Origin: a virus
Length of the DNA stretch: 41,362 nucleotides
IMG/VR virus record: IMGVR_UViG_3300007909_000001
Span: 1 to 41,362 of that record
Strand: one strand, 5' to 3'
Of the stretch, positions 6,161-14,206 are shown in pieces. The notes below the pieces were generated by a model. It did not search any database and had not been told where the DNA came from. It saw nothing but the letters and a program-made list of their open reading frames with translations. The translations under genes were made by a program, and so were the position numbers. Position 1 is the stretch's first letter; every line of letters starts with the position of its first letter.

Positions 6161-7475
6161 CTACCAACGAACGCTAGTTAATCGCACCAGGCAGTCGTAC
6201 ATGGACGGTTTTAAATCACCTTGTGTAGTTGCCCCGTGCGGCGCAGGAAAATCAATTATTATATCAGAAATCGCTAGAATGACGACTGATAAAGGTAATC
6301 GCGTGTTGTTCCTCGTCCACAGAAAAGAATTGATTGATCAGATACGCGGCACTTTCAGAAACAACGAAGTTGATATGAGTTTGGTAGATTTCGGCATGGT
6401 TCAGACGGTTGTCCGTAGGTTAGAAAAAACAGCTAAACCAGCATTAATCATCACGGATGAATCGCACCACGGTTTGGCTGCATCGTATCGAAAGATATAC
6501 GCCCACTTTTCAGACGTACCGAAATTAGGCTTCACCGCAACCCCAATCAGAATGAACGGATCCGGTATGGGAGATATCAACGACATCTTAATAGAAGAAG
6601 TCGATGCAGAATGGTTGATTGAAAATGGTTTTCTCTCTCCCTATAAATACTATTCGGTGAAGCTGATAAATGAGGAACATCTGGAAGTGAATAGACTGCA
6701 AGAATTCTCGAATGAATCGATTGGTAACACCTTGAAAGAAAACAAGGCAATCTACGGCGATATGGTACGGCACTATCGAAAGTTAGCGGATGGCGAACAG
6801 ACAATTTGTTATTGCCACAGTATTGAGTCCAGTCTCCAAGCAAAACAGGAGTTTCTTGATAACGGCATAAACGCCGAACACATCGACGCGAAAACACCGA
6901 AAGTCGAACGTGATGAAATCATTCAGAAATTCCGTGATGGAGAAATTCGGATTTTGTGCAACGTTGATCTGATAGGCGAGGGCTTCGATGTGCCAGACTG
7001 TTCCACAGTCATCATGTTGCGTCCGACTCAATCCCTATCCCTCTTTATTCAACAGAGCATGAGGGGCATGAGATACAAGCCTGGTAAGACGAGCATCATC
7101 ATTGATCACGTTGCGAACGTTCACCGATTCGGATTGCCTGATGAAAAGCGTAAATGGAGTTTGGAAGGTAAAAAGAAATCGACTATTAAAATGGAAGTGC
7201 CTATATCAGAATGCATTAATTGCTTTGCTGCATATCCGGCCGGAAGTAAAGAGTGTCCGCACTGTGGGCATGTAAGCAAAACTGATCCTGCTAAAGAAAA
7301 AGAAGTCATTGAAGCTGAATTGGAAGAAATCAATAAAGGTGACATCGTGTTGAAACTCGATTTCCGCGAACCGTCCGACTGCAAAGATATGGGTGAACTG
7401 TACGATTTAGCGAAGAATCGCGGATATAAAAGAGGTTGGGCATATCACCAGTGTAAGTTGCTTGGATTGTTATAG
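6144..7475 (+). CDS. SF2 DEAD/DEAH-box helicase
   Basis: A 443-residue superfamily 2 helicase. After the N-terminal FKLHDYQRTLV come Walker A (VAPCGAGKS), motif II DESHH, motif III (GFTATPIR) and C-terminal motifs (NVDLIGEGFDVPDC and QQSMRGMRYKPGK). A four-cysteine zinc knuckle (CINCFAAYP...CPHCGH) and a tail follow. The ATG at 6144 is preferred because AAGGGTGG is just upstream and FKLHDYQ is the usual beginning of the family. It overlaps the ATPase gene by 17 bases and probably unwinds DNA in phage replication or recombination. Confidence 0.9.
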   Translation: MFKLHDYQRTLVNRTRQSYMDGFKSPCVVAPCGAGKSIIISEIARMTTDKGNRVLFLVHRKELIDQIRGTFRNNEVDMSLVDFGMVQTVVRRLEKTAKPALIITDESHHGLAASYRKIYAHFSDVPKLGFTATPIRMNGSGMGDINDILIEEVDAEWLIENGFLSPYKYYSVKLINEEHLEVNRLQEFSNESIGNTLKENKAIYGDMVRHYRKLADGEQTICYCHSIESSLQAKQEFLDNGINAEHIDAKTPKVERDEIIQKFRDGEIRILCNVDLIGEGFDVPDCSTVIMLRPTQSLSLFIQQSMRGMRYKPGKTSIIIDHVANVHRFGLPDEKRKWSLEGKKKSTIKMEVPISECINCFAAYPAGSKECPHCGHVSKTDPAKEKEVIEAELEEINKGDIVLKLDFREPSDCKDMGELYDLAKNRGYKRGWAYHQCKLLGLL

Positions 7476-7490
7476 AGGGGAGAGGTAATA

Positions 7491-7688
7491 GTGAAAATTA
7501 TTTGGAAAGATAACTTCGATAGAGATTTATATTCCGAAGTAGTTGTTGCTGAAAACGTAGATAAATACGTTGGTCAAGACTTGGTGAAGTTGCACAATGA
7601 TAAATATTGGGATGGTCAATCCAATTCTTACCTTGCATTGGTCGAGGATGATTACGAATTGTATGACGGTTATGCAGATTTACTTTAA
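7491..7688 (+). CDS. Small hypothetical protein in the replication operon
   Basis: A 65-residue acidic protein rich in Asp and Tyr, using a GTG start with GGGGAGAGGTAATA upstream. It contains VKLHNDKYWDGQSNSYLALV. It lies between the helicase and the SSB-like gene with short gaps on both sides, which supports it being real. The family is unrecognised. Confidence 0.6.
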   Translation: MKIIWKDNFDRDLYSEVVVAENVDKYVGQDLVKLHNDKYWDGQSNSYLALVEDDYELYDGYADLL

Positions 7689-7735
7689 TGCAACGCTAAA
7701 CACAAAAAAACTAAACCAGAAAAGGATGATTAATT

Positions 7736-8260
7736 ATGACAGGATTCTCACTAGATTTCGAAAACACATTTGAAGGAACAGGTATTGCAGACGGGACTTA
7801 TGAGGTTGTTATCTCACTAACGGGCGAAGATGCTACTAAAAACGGTGCGGAATATGCGGAATTCAGACTCACGCTCCGCAATGACATTGACCAGAAACAC
7901 AAAAATATGATTATCTTCGAGAAACTTTGGAAGACGAAAGATACAGGGAAATACAACATGATGATGTTTAACACGATTGGGAAAGCTGCACAACTGCCAA
8001 AAGGAAAGTCGTATTCATCCATGAATGAATTGCTTGGTGATTACGTTGGTAAGCCACTGAAAGTCACGGTGAAAAACGAAGAATCTGAGTATAACGGTAA
8101 AACTTACAACAATCTAAACGTAAAAAAATGGGATGTTACGAGTTTCCCGAATGTGCAGCATAAACAGAAGGTGAAAGAAAACGCTGGTGGAGTGCAAAAC
8201 GATCCTTTCGCAGGGAACAGCGGCCCGATAACTGTCGAAGATGACGACCTACCGTTCTGA
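7736..8260 (+). CDS. DUF669 single-stranded DNA-binding-like protein
   Basis: A 174-residue protein of the DUF669 family, seen in many phage replication modules and thought to act like SSB. The beta-rich body starts FSLDFENTFEGTGIADGTYE. The C-terminus is acidic and ends DDDLPF, very like the DDDIPF tip of bacterial SSB that recruits partner proteins. It is followed at once by the primase-helicase, which suggests they act together at the fork. Confidence 0.82.
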   Translation: MTGFSLDFENTFEGTGIADGTYEVVISLTGEDATKNGAEYAEFRLTLRNDIDQKHKNMIIFEKLWKTKDTGKYNMMMFNTIGKAAQLPKGKSYSSMNELLGDYVGKPLKVTVKNEESEYNGKTYNNLNVKKWDVTSFPNVQHKQKVKENAGGVQNDPFAGNSGPITVEDDDLPF

Positions 8261-8277
8261 GAAAGGAATGACGCTGA

Positions 8278-10578
8278 ATGTACTCAAAAATACCTTATGA
8301 ATTAAAAGAACTTGATCGTTGGTGTTGCTTCAAGATTGTCGAACGCAACGGCAGACATACAAAAATGCCTGTCGATGCGAATACAGGCGAGTTAGCAAAA
8401 AGTAATGATGAAGCAACTTGGGCAGATTTCGATACTGCCCTCGCCGCTTCAATAGCTTATGACGGCATCGGATTCTTTTTCAAAGAACCATACGTCGGGA
8501 TAGATATTGATGACGTTGGCGGAGAAATCGAAGATTACAAAAACGATAAACACGATGATAATATCGTTTCCGAATTTGTGGACATGCTCGGCAGTTATGC
8601 AGAAGTATCGCCATCCGGTAACGGAATCCACATCATCGTTAAAGGTGAGTTGCCACCGACTGGCAGACGTAAAGGAAACATTGAAATCTATACAGCAGGA
8701 CGCTTCTTCACAGTGACAGGGAATCACCTGGGCGGTTATACGCACATCACAGACGACGAAGACTACGGAAAGATAAAATTCCTCCACAGTAAATATATAG
8801 AAACGTCTGAACCTACTCCTGTTCGCAACATTAAAGATGGAGAGGGGAACGACCTACCGGAAAGCGATTTAATCCGCATTGCTTCTAATAGTAAGAACGG
8901 GATGCGGTTTAAATTATTTATAAGTGGCGGATGGGAACAATTCTACAGCAGTCAATCCGAAGCGGATATGGCATTCGCGAACGATTTAGCTTTCTGGACT
9001 TCGAGGGATTACGGAAAGATGGATAACATCTTCCGAGGATCTTCTCTCTATCGTGAAAAATGGGACGGCAAGCGCGGGGAATCTACTTATGGAAATGACA
9101 CATTAAATAAAGCAATTGCAGACTGTACAAACGTATTCAGTCCAGCACCACAGGATGATGATTATCAATTGTACATTATGGAACATGACGTGAAAGAAGT
9201 GAAAAACAAATACTTTTCCTACGATGATACAGGCAATGCAGAACGCTTCACATCGTTGCACGGTGAGATTCTGAGGTACAGCTATATTCGGAAGAATTGG
9301 TATTTCTACGACAGCAAGAAATGGGTCACGGATCAAGAAGGAAAAATCAAAACGATGGCCGACCAAGTTCTTGCAAAAATGAAGAGTGAGAGAATATTCA
9401 TCCCCGAAGATGCGGATGAAGAAGTAATGAAAAAAGCGTTTCAGAAACACGTTAAATCAACACGTAATCATAACGGTAAAACGAACATGATTAAAGAAAG
9501 TGAGCATTTATTGCCTGTTAAATCAGAAGCATTCGATGGTGACCAACATCTATTTAACGTACAAAACGGCTACTTAGATTTAAAAGCAGGGAAACTGAAC
9601 GATCACGACAAGGAAAAATACTTCACGAAAATATCTAATGTGGAGTACACAAATAAAGCGGATTGCCCATTATGGGACGAGTTCCTAGAAACTATTTTCG
9701 ATGGTGATAAATCGTTGATTAATTACATTCAAAGAGCGGTTGGTTACTCTCTCTCTGGATCCACAGAGGAGCAAGTGATGTTCGTACTCCACGGAAACGG
9801 ACGTAACGGTAAGTCAGTATTTCTCGACATTGTAACGGATCTATTCGGCAGCTACTCAACAAATATTCAACCACACGCGATTATGGTGAAACAAAATCAA
9901 GGCGGTGCAGCTAATCCAGACATTGCGAAATTAGCAGGAGCGCGCCTAGTAACGACGGTAGAGCCTAACGAGGGTGAAAGGTTCGATGAAGGGTTAATCA
10001 AACAGATGACGGGTGGAGATAAGATTACAGCCCGCTTCCTATATGAAGACGAATTCGAATATACTCCACAGTTTAAAATCTGGATGGCCACCAATCATAA
10101 ACCGTTAATCAGAGGTACGGATGACGGGATATGGCGAAGACTTGCAATCGTACCGTTCACTGTGCAGATACCCGAAAACAGGGTTGATAAGAAACTCTCC
10201 CACAAGCTAAGGAGAGAGATAAACGCCATTCTCCATTGGGCAGTGGAGGGTTATCTAATGTGGCAGAAAGACGGGCTGCAGGAACCACAAGTAATAAAAG
10301 ATCAACGGCAAGAATACCGCACAGAGATGGACGCTGTAGAACTGTTCATCGAGGAATGCTGTGTGAGGGATGACTTTTCCAACGTCCAAGCAAAATCAGT
10401 CTTCCAAGCATATTCAGAGTGGGCGGGAGAAAACAGGCAACACAATATGAGCAGTACGAAATTCGGTAGGGAAATGGGTAAGAAATTTCATAAAAGAAAG
10501 TCTAACGGGGTAGTAGTTTACGGTGGATTGAAGTTACTGGACATACAAAGAAAATTCGAACACACGATGAATTACTAA
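8278..10578 (+). CDS. D5-type primase-helicase replication protein
   Basis: A 766-residue two-part replication protein. The N-terminal part looks like a primase-polymerase: metal-binding DIDD at residues 76-79, SPSGNGIHI at 111-119, and RFFTVTGNH at 142-150. The C-terminal part is a D5-type superfamily 3 helicase with Walker A GNGRNGKS at about 506-513 and LVTTVEPNEGERFDEGLIKQ, then KIWMATNHKP and DGIWRRLAIVPF. AGAAAGGAATGACGCTGA lies ahead of the ATG. It is the probable initiator for the iteron-like region directly downstream. Confidence 0.92.
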   Translation: MYSKIPYELKELDRWCCFKIVERNGRHTKMPVDANTGELAKSNDEATWADFDTALAASIAYDGIGFFFKEPYVGIDIDDVGGEIEDYKNDKHDDNIVSEFVDMLGSYAEVSPSGNGIHIIVKGELPPTGRRKGNIEIYTAGRFFTVTGNHLGGYTHITDDEDYGKIKFLHSKYIETSEPTPVRNIKDGEGNDLPESDLIRIASNSKNGMRFKLFISGGWEQFYSSQSEADMAFANDLAFWTSRDYGKMDNIFRGSSLYREKWDGKRGESTYGNDTLNKAIADCTNVFSPAPQDDDYQLYIMEHDVKEVKNKYFSYDDTGNAERFTSLHGEILRYSYIRKNWYFYDSKKWVTDQEGKIKTMADQVLAKMKSERIFIPEDADEEVMKKAFQKHVKSTRNHNGKTNMIKESEHLLPVKSEAFDGDQHLFNVQNGYLDLKAGKLNDHDKEKYFTKISNVEYTNKADCPLWDEFLETIFDGDKSLINYIQRAVGYSLSGSTEEQVMFVLHGNGRNGKSVFLDIVTDLFGSYSTNIQPHAIMVKQNQGGAANPDIAKLAGARLVTTVEPNEGERFDEGLIKQMTGGDKITARFLYEDEFEYTPQFKIWMATNHKPLIRGTDDGIWRRLAIVPFTVQIPENRVDKKLSHKLRREINAILHWAVEGYLMWQKDGLQEPQVIKDQRQEYRTEMDAVELFIEECCVRDDFSNVQAKSVFQAYSEWAGENRQHNMSSTKFGREMGKKFHKRKSNGVVVYGGLKLLDIQRKFEHTMNY

Positions 10579-10927
10579 ATTAATTACCATTTATTGTGCG
10601 TTGTGAAAAGTATGTGAAGTGTTTCACAAGACTTCGAAAGACTGAATTATCAGAAATGGTTACTATGTACCCAGTCAGTAAATGGCAAATATAAATATGT
10701 AGGGATAGTTGGTGGATAGTTTAGGGATAGTTGAGAGAAAACCCTCCCTGTCTGCAAACCCTTGGTATATTTACCTTTCTATTACTCTTTATTTCTTTTA
10801 GGGATAGTAGGGATAGAAAAATATAAAAGTAGATAAATAAATATATAAATATATTCCTATAGAGAGTTGTTGGAAATGGGGTCAAACTGTCCTAACTATC
10901 CCTGAACGTATTTTAGGAGGTAATTCC
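10579..10927. other. Iteron-rich candidate replication origin
   Basis: This 350-bp stretch has no gene. It holds copies of AGGGATAG: 10701-10708, a shortened copy (GGATAGTT, 10714-10721), 10723-10730, 10800-10807 and 10809-10816, plus an inverted copy AACTATCCCT at 10894-10903. The first three are about 11 bp apart and the fourth and fifth are tandem at 9 bp. A very A/T-rich run (about 10817-10860) lies between the direct and inverted copies, like an unwinding element. An 8-bp inverted repeat TTGTGAAA/TTTCACAA (10601-10608, 10622-10629) is near the left edge. Position beside the primase-helicase supports an origin; function is inferred. Confidence 0.6.
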
Positions 10928-11239
10928 ATGAGAGAAGCCGACATACAAAATTCAATCCGTATAGCGTTAAATCCATACGCAGTTATCTTCCGTGTAAACT
11001 CCGGAAAAGTCAGAATGGCAGACGGACGTTATTTCGATACTGGCGTTCCTGTAGGTCACACCGATTTAGCGGGATTCAGAAAAAGTGACGGTAAAGCAAT
11101 ATATATCGAGGTAAAAACCGAAAAAGGCAAGTTGCGAGAATCGCAGAAGAAATTTATATCTGTCGTAGGTGAGTACCCCGTGATTGTTGGGGTTTGCAGG
11201 AGTCCTCAAGAAGCAATCGATTTAGTTTTAGGTAAATAA
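10928..11239 (+). CDS. VRR-NUC domain nuclease
   Basis: A 103-residue stand-alone VRR-NUC nuclease of the PD-(D/E)xK superfamily. Residues D46 (GHTDLAGF), E61 and K63 (YIEVKTEKG) and Q73 (RESQKKF) match the family pattern. Such proteins probably resolve branched DNA in phage replication. AGGAGGTAATTCC precedes the ATG, and a hairpin terminator follows the stop. The fold call is strong; the exact substrate is inferred. Confidence 0.87.
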   Translation: MREADIQNSIRIALNPYAVIFRVNSGKVRMADGRYFDTGVPVGHTDLAGFRKSDGKAIYIEVKTEKGKLRESQKKFISVVGEYPVIVGVCRSPQEAIDLVLGK

Positions 11240-11242
11240 AAA

Positions 11243-11268
11243 AGGGCATTATTTGCCCTCTTTCTTTT
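11243..11268. terminator. Bidirectional hairpin terminator
   Basis: AGGGCA (11243-11248) and TGCCCT (11254-11259) form a 6-bp stem with a 5-base loop, with an A-run on the left and a T-rich run on the right. It can end both the rightward replication transcript and the leftward ribbon-helix-helix gene, whose last codons it overlaps. Confidence 0.65.
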
Positions 11269-11392
11269 CAACATATTCCTTTAAAATCAAATTCACCATT
11301 TGGCTGAAACTTCTACTTTCTTTTTCACTAATTTCTTTAATCTTGGTATTAACATCTTGATCGATTGTAACGGTTACTCTGTCTTTTATCAT
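11249..11392 (-). CDS. Ribbon-helix-helix (Arc/CopG-type) regulator
   Basis: A 47-residue protein with the ribbon-helix-helix layout: a beta-strand RVTVTIDQDV, a helix NTKIKEISEKES, then SFSQMVNLILKEYVE. The ATG at 11392 is chosen because AAAGGAGTTGTTTTT precedes it. It has its own promoter (TTGTAT, 17 bp, TATAAT) and is divergent from the homing endonuclease at 11516. Three 10-bp-phased AGTATG repeats lie in the shared control region, the kind of tandem site such dimers bind. It is a likely repressor of itself, of the endonuclease, or of both. Confidence 0.78.
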   Translation of the reverse strand: MIKDRVTVTIDQDVNTKIKEISEKESRSFSQMVNLILKEYVEKKEGK

Positions 11393-11413
11393 AAAAACAA
11401 CTCCTTTCAAAAC

Positions 11414-11442
11414 ATTATATAACTTTCTCACATTTAATACAA
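11414..11442 (-). promoter_or_regulatory. Promoter of the ribbon-helix-helix gene
   Basis: Read on the minus strand, TTGTAT (11442-11437) and TATAAT (11419-11414) are 17 bp apart, a good sigma-A promoter leading directly to the regulator's ribosome binding site. Confidence 0.65.
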
Positions 11443-11444
11443 CA

Positions 11445-11471
11445 TAGTATGCATTAGTATGAGGAAGTATG
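11445..11471. repeat. Three 10-bp-phased operator repeats
   Basis: TAGTATG at 11445-11451, TAGTATG at 11455-11461 and AAGTATG at 11465-11471 repeat at exactly 10 bp. They fill the gap between the -35 of the leftward regulator promoter and the -10 of the rightward endonuclease promoter, the expected place for a regulator acting on both. Confidence 0.6.
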
Positions 11472-11478
11472 ATATAAT
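11470..11478 (+). promoter_or_regulatory. Extended -10 promoter of the homing endonuclease
   Basis: TGATATAAT is a perfect extended -10 (TGnTATAAT) about 38 bp before the chosen start. No strong -35 is present. The third phased repeat abuts and overlaps it, so a bound regulator would block this promoter. Confidence 0.55.
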
Positions 11479-11515
11479 AGAGTTAATAGAAATGACAAAA
11501 GGGAGTTGTATTGAT

Positions 11516-12097
11516 ATGGAGTTATGGAAAGATGTCGAGGGATACGAAGGATTGTATCAAGTAAGCAGTTTAGGAAGAATGAAATCACTGTCCAGACCTG
11601 TTAAGCAAAGAAACAATTCGATTCAAGTGAAATCAGGAAAAATTATTAAAGGATATGAAAATAAGAAGGGTTATATCCAAATGGGCATTACGAAAGAAAA
11701 TGAAAAAAACACAAAACCAATGCACAGATGGGTTGCGGAAGCTTTCATAACAAACCTCGAAAACAAACCGCAAATTAATCATATTGACGGTGTGAAAACA
11801 AACAACAACATAAACAATTTGGAATGGGTAACCAATGAGGAAAATGCAGAACACGCAAGGTCGTTGGGTTTAATGATTTACCGTCCGGAAAATTTAAAAA
11901 AAGCAACAATTGCTGCCGTTAAAGCTAATCAGAAGAAAGTGAACAGGTTGTGCTTAAAGGGTGGTAAGACAATAACTTACAATTCTATAAAAGAAGCCGG
12001 AGAAGCGAACGGCAATAAGGAAAAAGGGATAAGCGAAGTTTTGAATGGAAGACAAAAAACGGCGGGTGGTTATAGGTGGGAATACGCTACCGTTTAA
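11516..12097 (+). CDS. NUMOD4/HNH/NUMOD1 homing endonuclease
   Basis: A 193-residue free-standing homing-type endonuclease. NUMOD4 starts the protein (MELWKDVEGYEGLYQVSSLG). An HNH core follows (HRWVAEAFI ... INHIDGVKTNNNINNLEW and NEENAEHA), then a NUMOD1 DNA-binding segment (ITYNSIKEAGEANGN ... GRQKTAGGYRWEY). The ATG at 11516 is preferred because AAAGGGAG precedes it and NUMOD4 begins there; an in-frame TTG/ATG-type extension upstream adds nothing family-like. It has its own promoter and a divergent regulator, so it looks like an independently controlled cargo gene. Confidence 0.87.
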   Translation: MELWKDVEGYEGLYQVSSLGRMKSLSRPVKQRNNSIQVKSGKIIKGYENKKGYIQMGITKENEKNTKPMHRWVAEAFITNLENKPQINHIDGVKTNNNINNLEWVTNEENAEHARSLGLMIYRPENLKKATIAAVKANQKKVNRLCLKGGKTITYNSIKEAGEANGNKEKGISEVLNGRQKTAGGYRWEYATV

Positions 12098-12117
12098 TAC
12101 CAGAAAGGGTGAAACCA

Positions 12118-12348
12118 ATGAAAACACAACCTTATTTCCAAACAATAATAAACGCCGGATCCATTGAAGAACGCGACATGAGAATTAATGAATTATTAGT
12201 CAGAGGGTTCACGGTATATCAACTTCATGAAACGACGACGGATTTTCACGGTAGTAGGGCTGCAAGGTCTAACGGTTATAGACACGGATATGACGGTGGA
12301 AGCAACCAAACGACGTATAGGGCGGTTATGAGGAAAGTTAAATGCTAG
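12118..12348 (+). CDS. Small hypothetical phage protein
   Basis: A 76-residue protein, MKTQPYFQTIINAGSIEERD and onwards, with a short sandwich-like front half and a Gly/Arg/Tyr-rich tail (GYRHGYDGGSN). GAAAGGGTGAAACC lies before the ATG. It starts a dense run of overlapping small genes and overlaps the next by seven bases. The family is unrecognised. Confidence 0.6.
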   Translation: MKTQPYFQTIINAGSIEERDMRINELLVRGFTVYQLHETTTDFHGSRAARSNGYRHGYDGGSNQTTYRAVMRKVKC

Positions 12349-12479
12349 AACGGGTGAATAATAAGCCTATGTGGTTGTTGACTCGACTGGAAGGTCATGA
12401 GCGTGTTTATATCTATGATGTGTTTTTCGGTAAGGAATTGAATCGGATGATGAAAGCGGGATGGAGGGTTATTAAATGA
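12342..12479 (+). CDS. Small hypothetical protein
   Basis: A 45-residue protein (MLERVNNKPMWLLTRLEG ... GWRVIK) fully packed between overlapping neighbours. AGGAAAG lies just upstream. Its start overlaps the previous gene and its stop overlaps the next ATG (AAATGA), which supports translation by coupling. No family is recognised. Confidence 0.5.
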   Translation: MLERVNNKPMWLLTRLEGHERVYIYDVFFGKELNRMMKAGWRVIK

Positions 12480-12628
12480 CAATAATCACACTACAAGAAA
12501 TCCTAATCCTAATCATCGGTGGCGGGTTAATAATGGCGCTGTCGTATTGGATGGGGACGAAGGATGGATTTGATAAAGGTTGGGACAGGTGTATGCGGGT
12601 TGTGGGGAAGAAAGAGGATTCGCAGTAG
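12476..12628 (+). CDS. Small single-pass membrane protein
   Basis: A 50-residue protein with an N-terminal hydrophobic helix (ILILIIGGGLIMALSYWMG), then GTKDGFDKGWDRCM and a basic tail. This looks like the common phage class of tiny one-helix membrane proteins. ATGGAGGG lies upstream, and the start overlaps the previous stop. Role unknown. Confidence 0.55.
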   Translation: MTIITLQEILILIIGGGLIMALSYWMGTKDGFDKGWDRCMRVVGKKEDSQ

Positions 12629-12662
12629 ACACAAAAGGCGAAGTAAGAAAGGGGTCAGAGTT

Positions 12663-12830
12663 TTGAATATGAGTTCTATGTTGCTAGGTGCATGGCTACT
12701 AATTTTAACATTCCTTAACGTGTTCATAATATTTTCAACGGAGGAAGACGAAGAAAAGTTCGTCAACGCTGTGATTATCACACTAACGATATTGACGGTT
12801 TGGGCTATGACACATAATTACTATAAGTAG
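12663..12830 (+). CDS. Small two-helix membrane protein
   Basis: A 55-residue protein with two hydrophobic helices (MLLGAWLLILTFLNVFIIF and VNAVIITLTILTVWAM) joined by an acidic loop (STEEDEEKF). A TTG start at 12663 is favoured because GAAAGGGG sits seven bases upstream; an ATG two codons later is the alternative. Function is not recognised. Confidence 0.5.
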   Translation: MNMSSMLLGAWLLILTFLNVFIIFSTEEDEEKFVNAVIITLTILTVWAMTHNYYK

Positions 12831-12841
12831 GAGTGAGCAAA

Positions 12842-13183
12842 ATGTCAGAATCGAACACAGAACGACTGGAGCGCATAGGTAACTTAACTATTCATCGAGA
12901 TGCTAGAAAACATAATTTTAGAACAGTCGATGAAGCTGATTTTATGTGGTTAATCGAACAAGCAGAACAAGCACAAGAATTAATACAAACCACCAAAGAC
13001 ATTATTAGAACCGCTAATGTGATTGATGAACGGAATCAAGAAATGCGAAAGGCGTTAACACACATAGCAGATCATCTTCACTTGGGGGAAGGGTACGAAT
13101 ATGCAGACCAAGTTGCCAACAGTCTGATTAATAGGGCGAGAGAAGGGCTTGGAAAGGAGTGGTGGCTATATGAACAGAGTTGA
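12842..13183 (+). CDS. Hypothetical coiled-coil phage protein
   Basis: A 113-residue helical protein starting MSESNTERLERIGNLTIHRD. It contains DFMWLIEQAEQAQELIQ, which closely resembles DYKWLFEQAERAQELQK in the gene at 13660, so the two are probably paralogues. AGGAGTGAGCAAA places the ATG at 12842 correctly; a GTG three codons earlier is possible. It belongs to a phage class of small helical proteins with no known function. Confidence 0.65.
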   Translation: MSESNTERLERIGNLTIHRDARKHNFRTVDEADFMWLIEQAEQAQELIQTTKDIIRTANVIDERNQEMRKALTHIADHLHLGEGYEYADQVANSLINRAREGLGKEWWLYEQS

Positions 13184-13400
13184 GCTAACGAGGCGAGAAA
13201 TAAACGGCCTTCACTCACTTAGAGAATTATGGAGCGACTACACAAGGGACGTTTATTGCCAGGAAATAATAAGGGAGAAACTTGACGGTGTTTTGTGGTC
13301 AGAAGTGCTACTAGATGAAACTTTGTTTGAGGTTGAAAGAATGGAGGATTTGAAGTTTATAGACGCTTTGCGTATTGGCTATGTCTTGGTTAAGGATTGA
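13170..13400 (+). CDS. Small hypothetical protein
   Basis: A 76-residue protein, MNRVELTRREINGLHSLREL and onwards, mostly helical and acidic. AAAGGAGTGGTGG precedes the ATG at 13170. It overlaps the preceding gene by 14 bases. I see no motif that allows a functional call. Confidence 0.58.
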   Translation: MNRVELTRREINGLHSLRELWSDYTRDVYCQEIIREKLDGVLWSEVLLDETLFEVERMEDLKFIDALRIGYVLVKD

Positions 13401-13508
13401 GTCTAATACACCGTTCGACTAAACGCGGTATCGGTCCGAATCAGTCCAAAATACGGTCCACGGTTCGGACCATAAACTATGAAACTTTGAAAACGGAGGT
13501 AAATCACA

Positions 13509-13670
13509 ATGCATAACCCATACGAAATACCAATAGCGCCAACAACCCTCATGTGCGCCGATTGTAAGGGGATTGGAACGTTAGGTGGGAGCTTATATCT
13601 GACAGAGTCCTGCACCGCCTGCAAGGGCACTGGGATGGTTCAGAAGGGGAGGGAAGAAGATGAAAATTAA
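13509..13670 (+). CDS. DnaJ-type zinc-finger miniprotein
   Basis: A 53-residue protein with two CxxCxG-type repeats: CADCKGIGTL at about residues 16-25 and CTACKGTGMV at about 35-44. This is the pattern of the DnaJ cysteine-rich zinc domain, cut down to one zinc unit. CGGAGGTAAATCACA precedes the ATG, and the end overlaps the next gene by eleven bases. It may help protein folding or bind a partner; only the zinc site is visible. Confidence 0.65.
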   Translation: MHNPYEIPIAPTTLMCADCKGIGTLGGSLYLTESCTACKGTGMVQKGREEDEN

Positions 13671-14082
13671 TGATTATACGTTTGAAGAAAAACAAACTGC
13701 GTTGGATGAAGCGTTTGCGATTATGAATGCGGATAAAACTAATGCGGAACGGTTGGGAATTATCTTAGAAAGATACAAAAAGTACAACGGATTGAAGACT
13801 AATGATTATAAATGGTTATTCGAACAAGCTGAACGGGCGCAGGAGTTACAGAAAGACAACAAACGACTAGATTACATGTTGGGGCAAACATACGTGGATT
13901 ACCTGACCAACGAATCAGTAAGGATGCAAAACAAGCTGCATGAAGTGGGGAAAGAAAACATGAGATTCCGTGAAGCGTTAGAGGAAGTATTTGAGTTATC
14001 AAAACACGATAACCAATCAAGATATTTGGACAAATGTTATGTGGTAGCCCGTCAAGCACTGGAGGCTGAACGCCGTGACTAA
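13660..14082 (+). CDS. Hypothetical coiled-coil protein, paralogue of the 12842 gene
   Basis: A 140-residue, largely helical protein. DYKWLFEQAERAQELQKDNK matches the corresponding segment of the protein encoded at 12842, and both then run into long charged helices. This points to duplication within the phage lineage. GGGGAGGGAAG precedes the ATG. No enzymatic motif is present. Confidence 0.65.
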   Translation: MKINDYTFEEKQTALDEAFAIMNADKTNAERLGIILERYKKYNGLKTNDYKWLFEQAERAQELQKDNKRLDYMLGQTYVDYLTNESVRMQNKLHEVGKENMRFREALEEVFELSKHDNQSRYLDKCYVVARQALEAERRD

Positions 14083-14206
14083 ACCACTCGGACCTATCAC
14101 GGAAAAGGACTTTCTTTTGTCACTAATTGACACGGTGCTTGACTTGGTAGATATCGAATGGTTCATGGAAATTACTGATCGACTAAAGGAAATGGGGGAA
14201 TTGTGA
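14075..14206 (+). CDS. Small hypothetical protein
   Basis: A 43-residue acidic protein (MTKPLGPITEKDFLLSLIDT ...) using a GTG start. It overlaps the upstream gene by eight bases and shares a base with the next start (TGATG), and GGAGG lies about ten bases upstream. It is supported mainly by tight packing and coupling. Confidence 0.5.
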   Translation: MTKPLGPITEKDFLLSLIDTVLDLVDIEWFMEITDRLKEMGEL

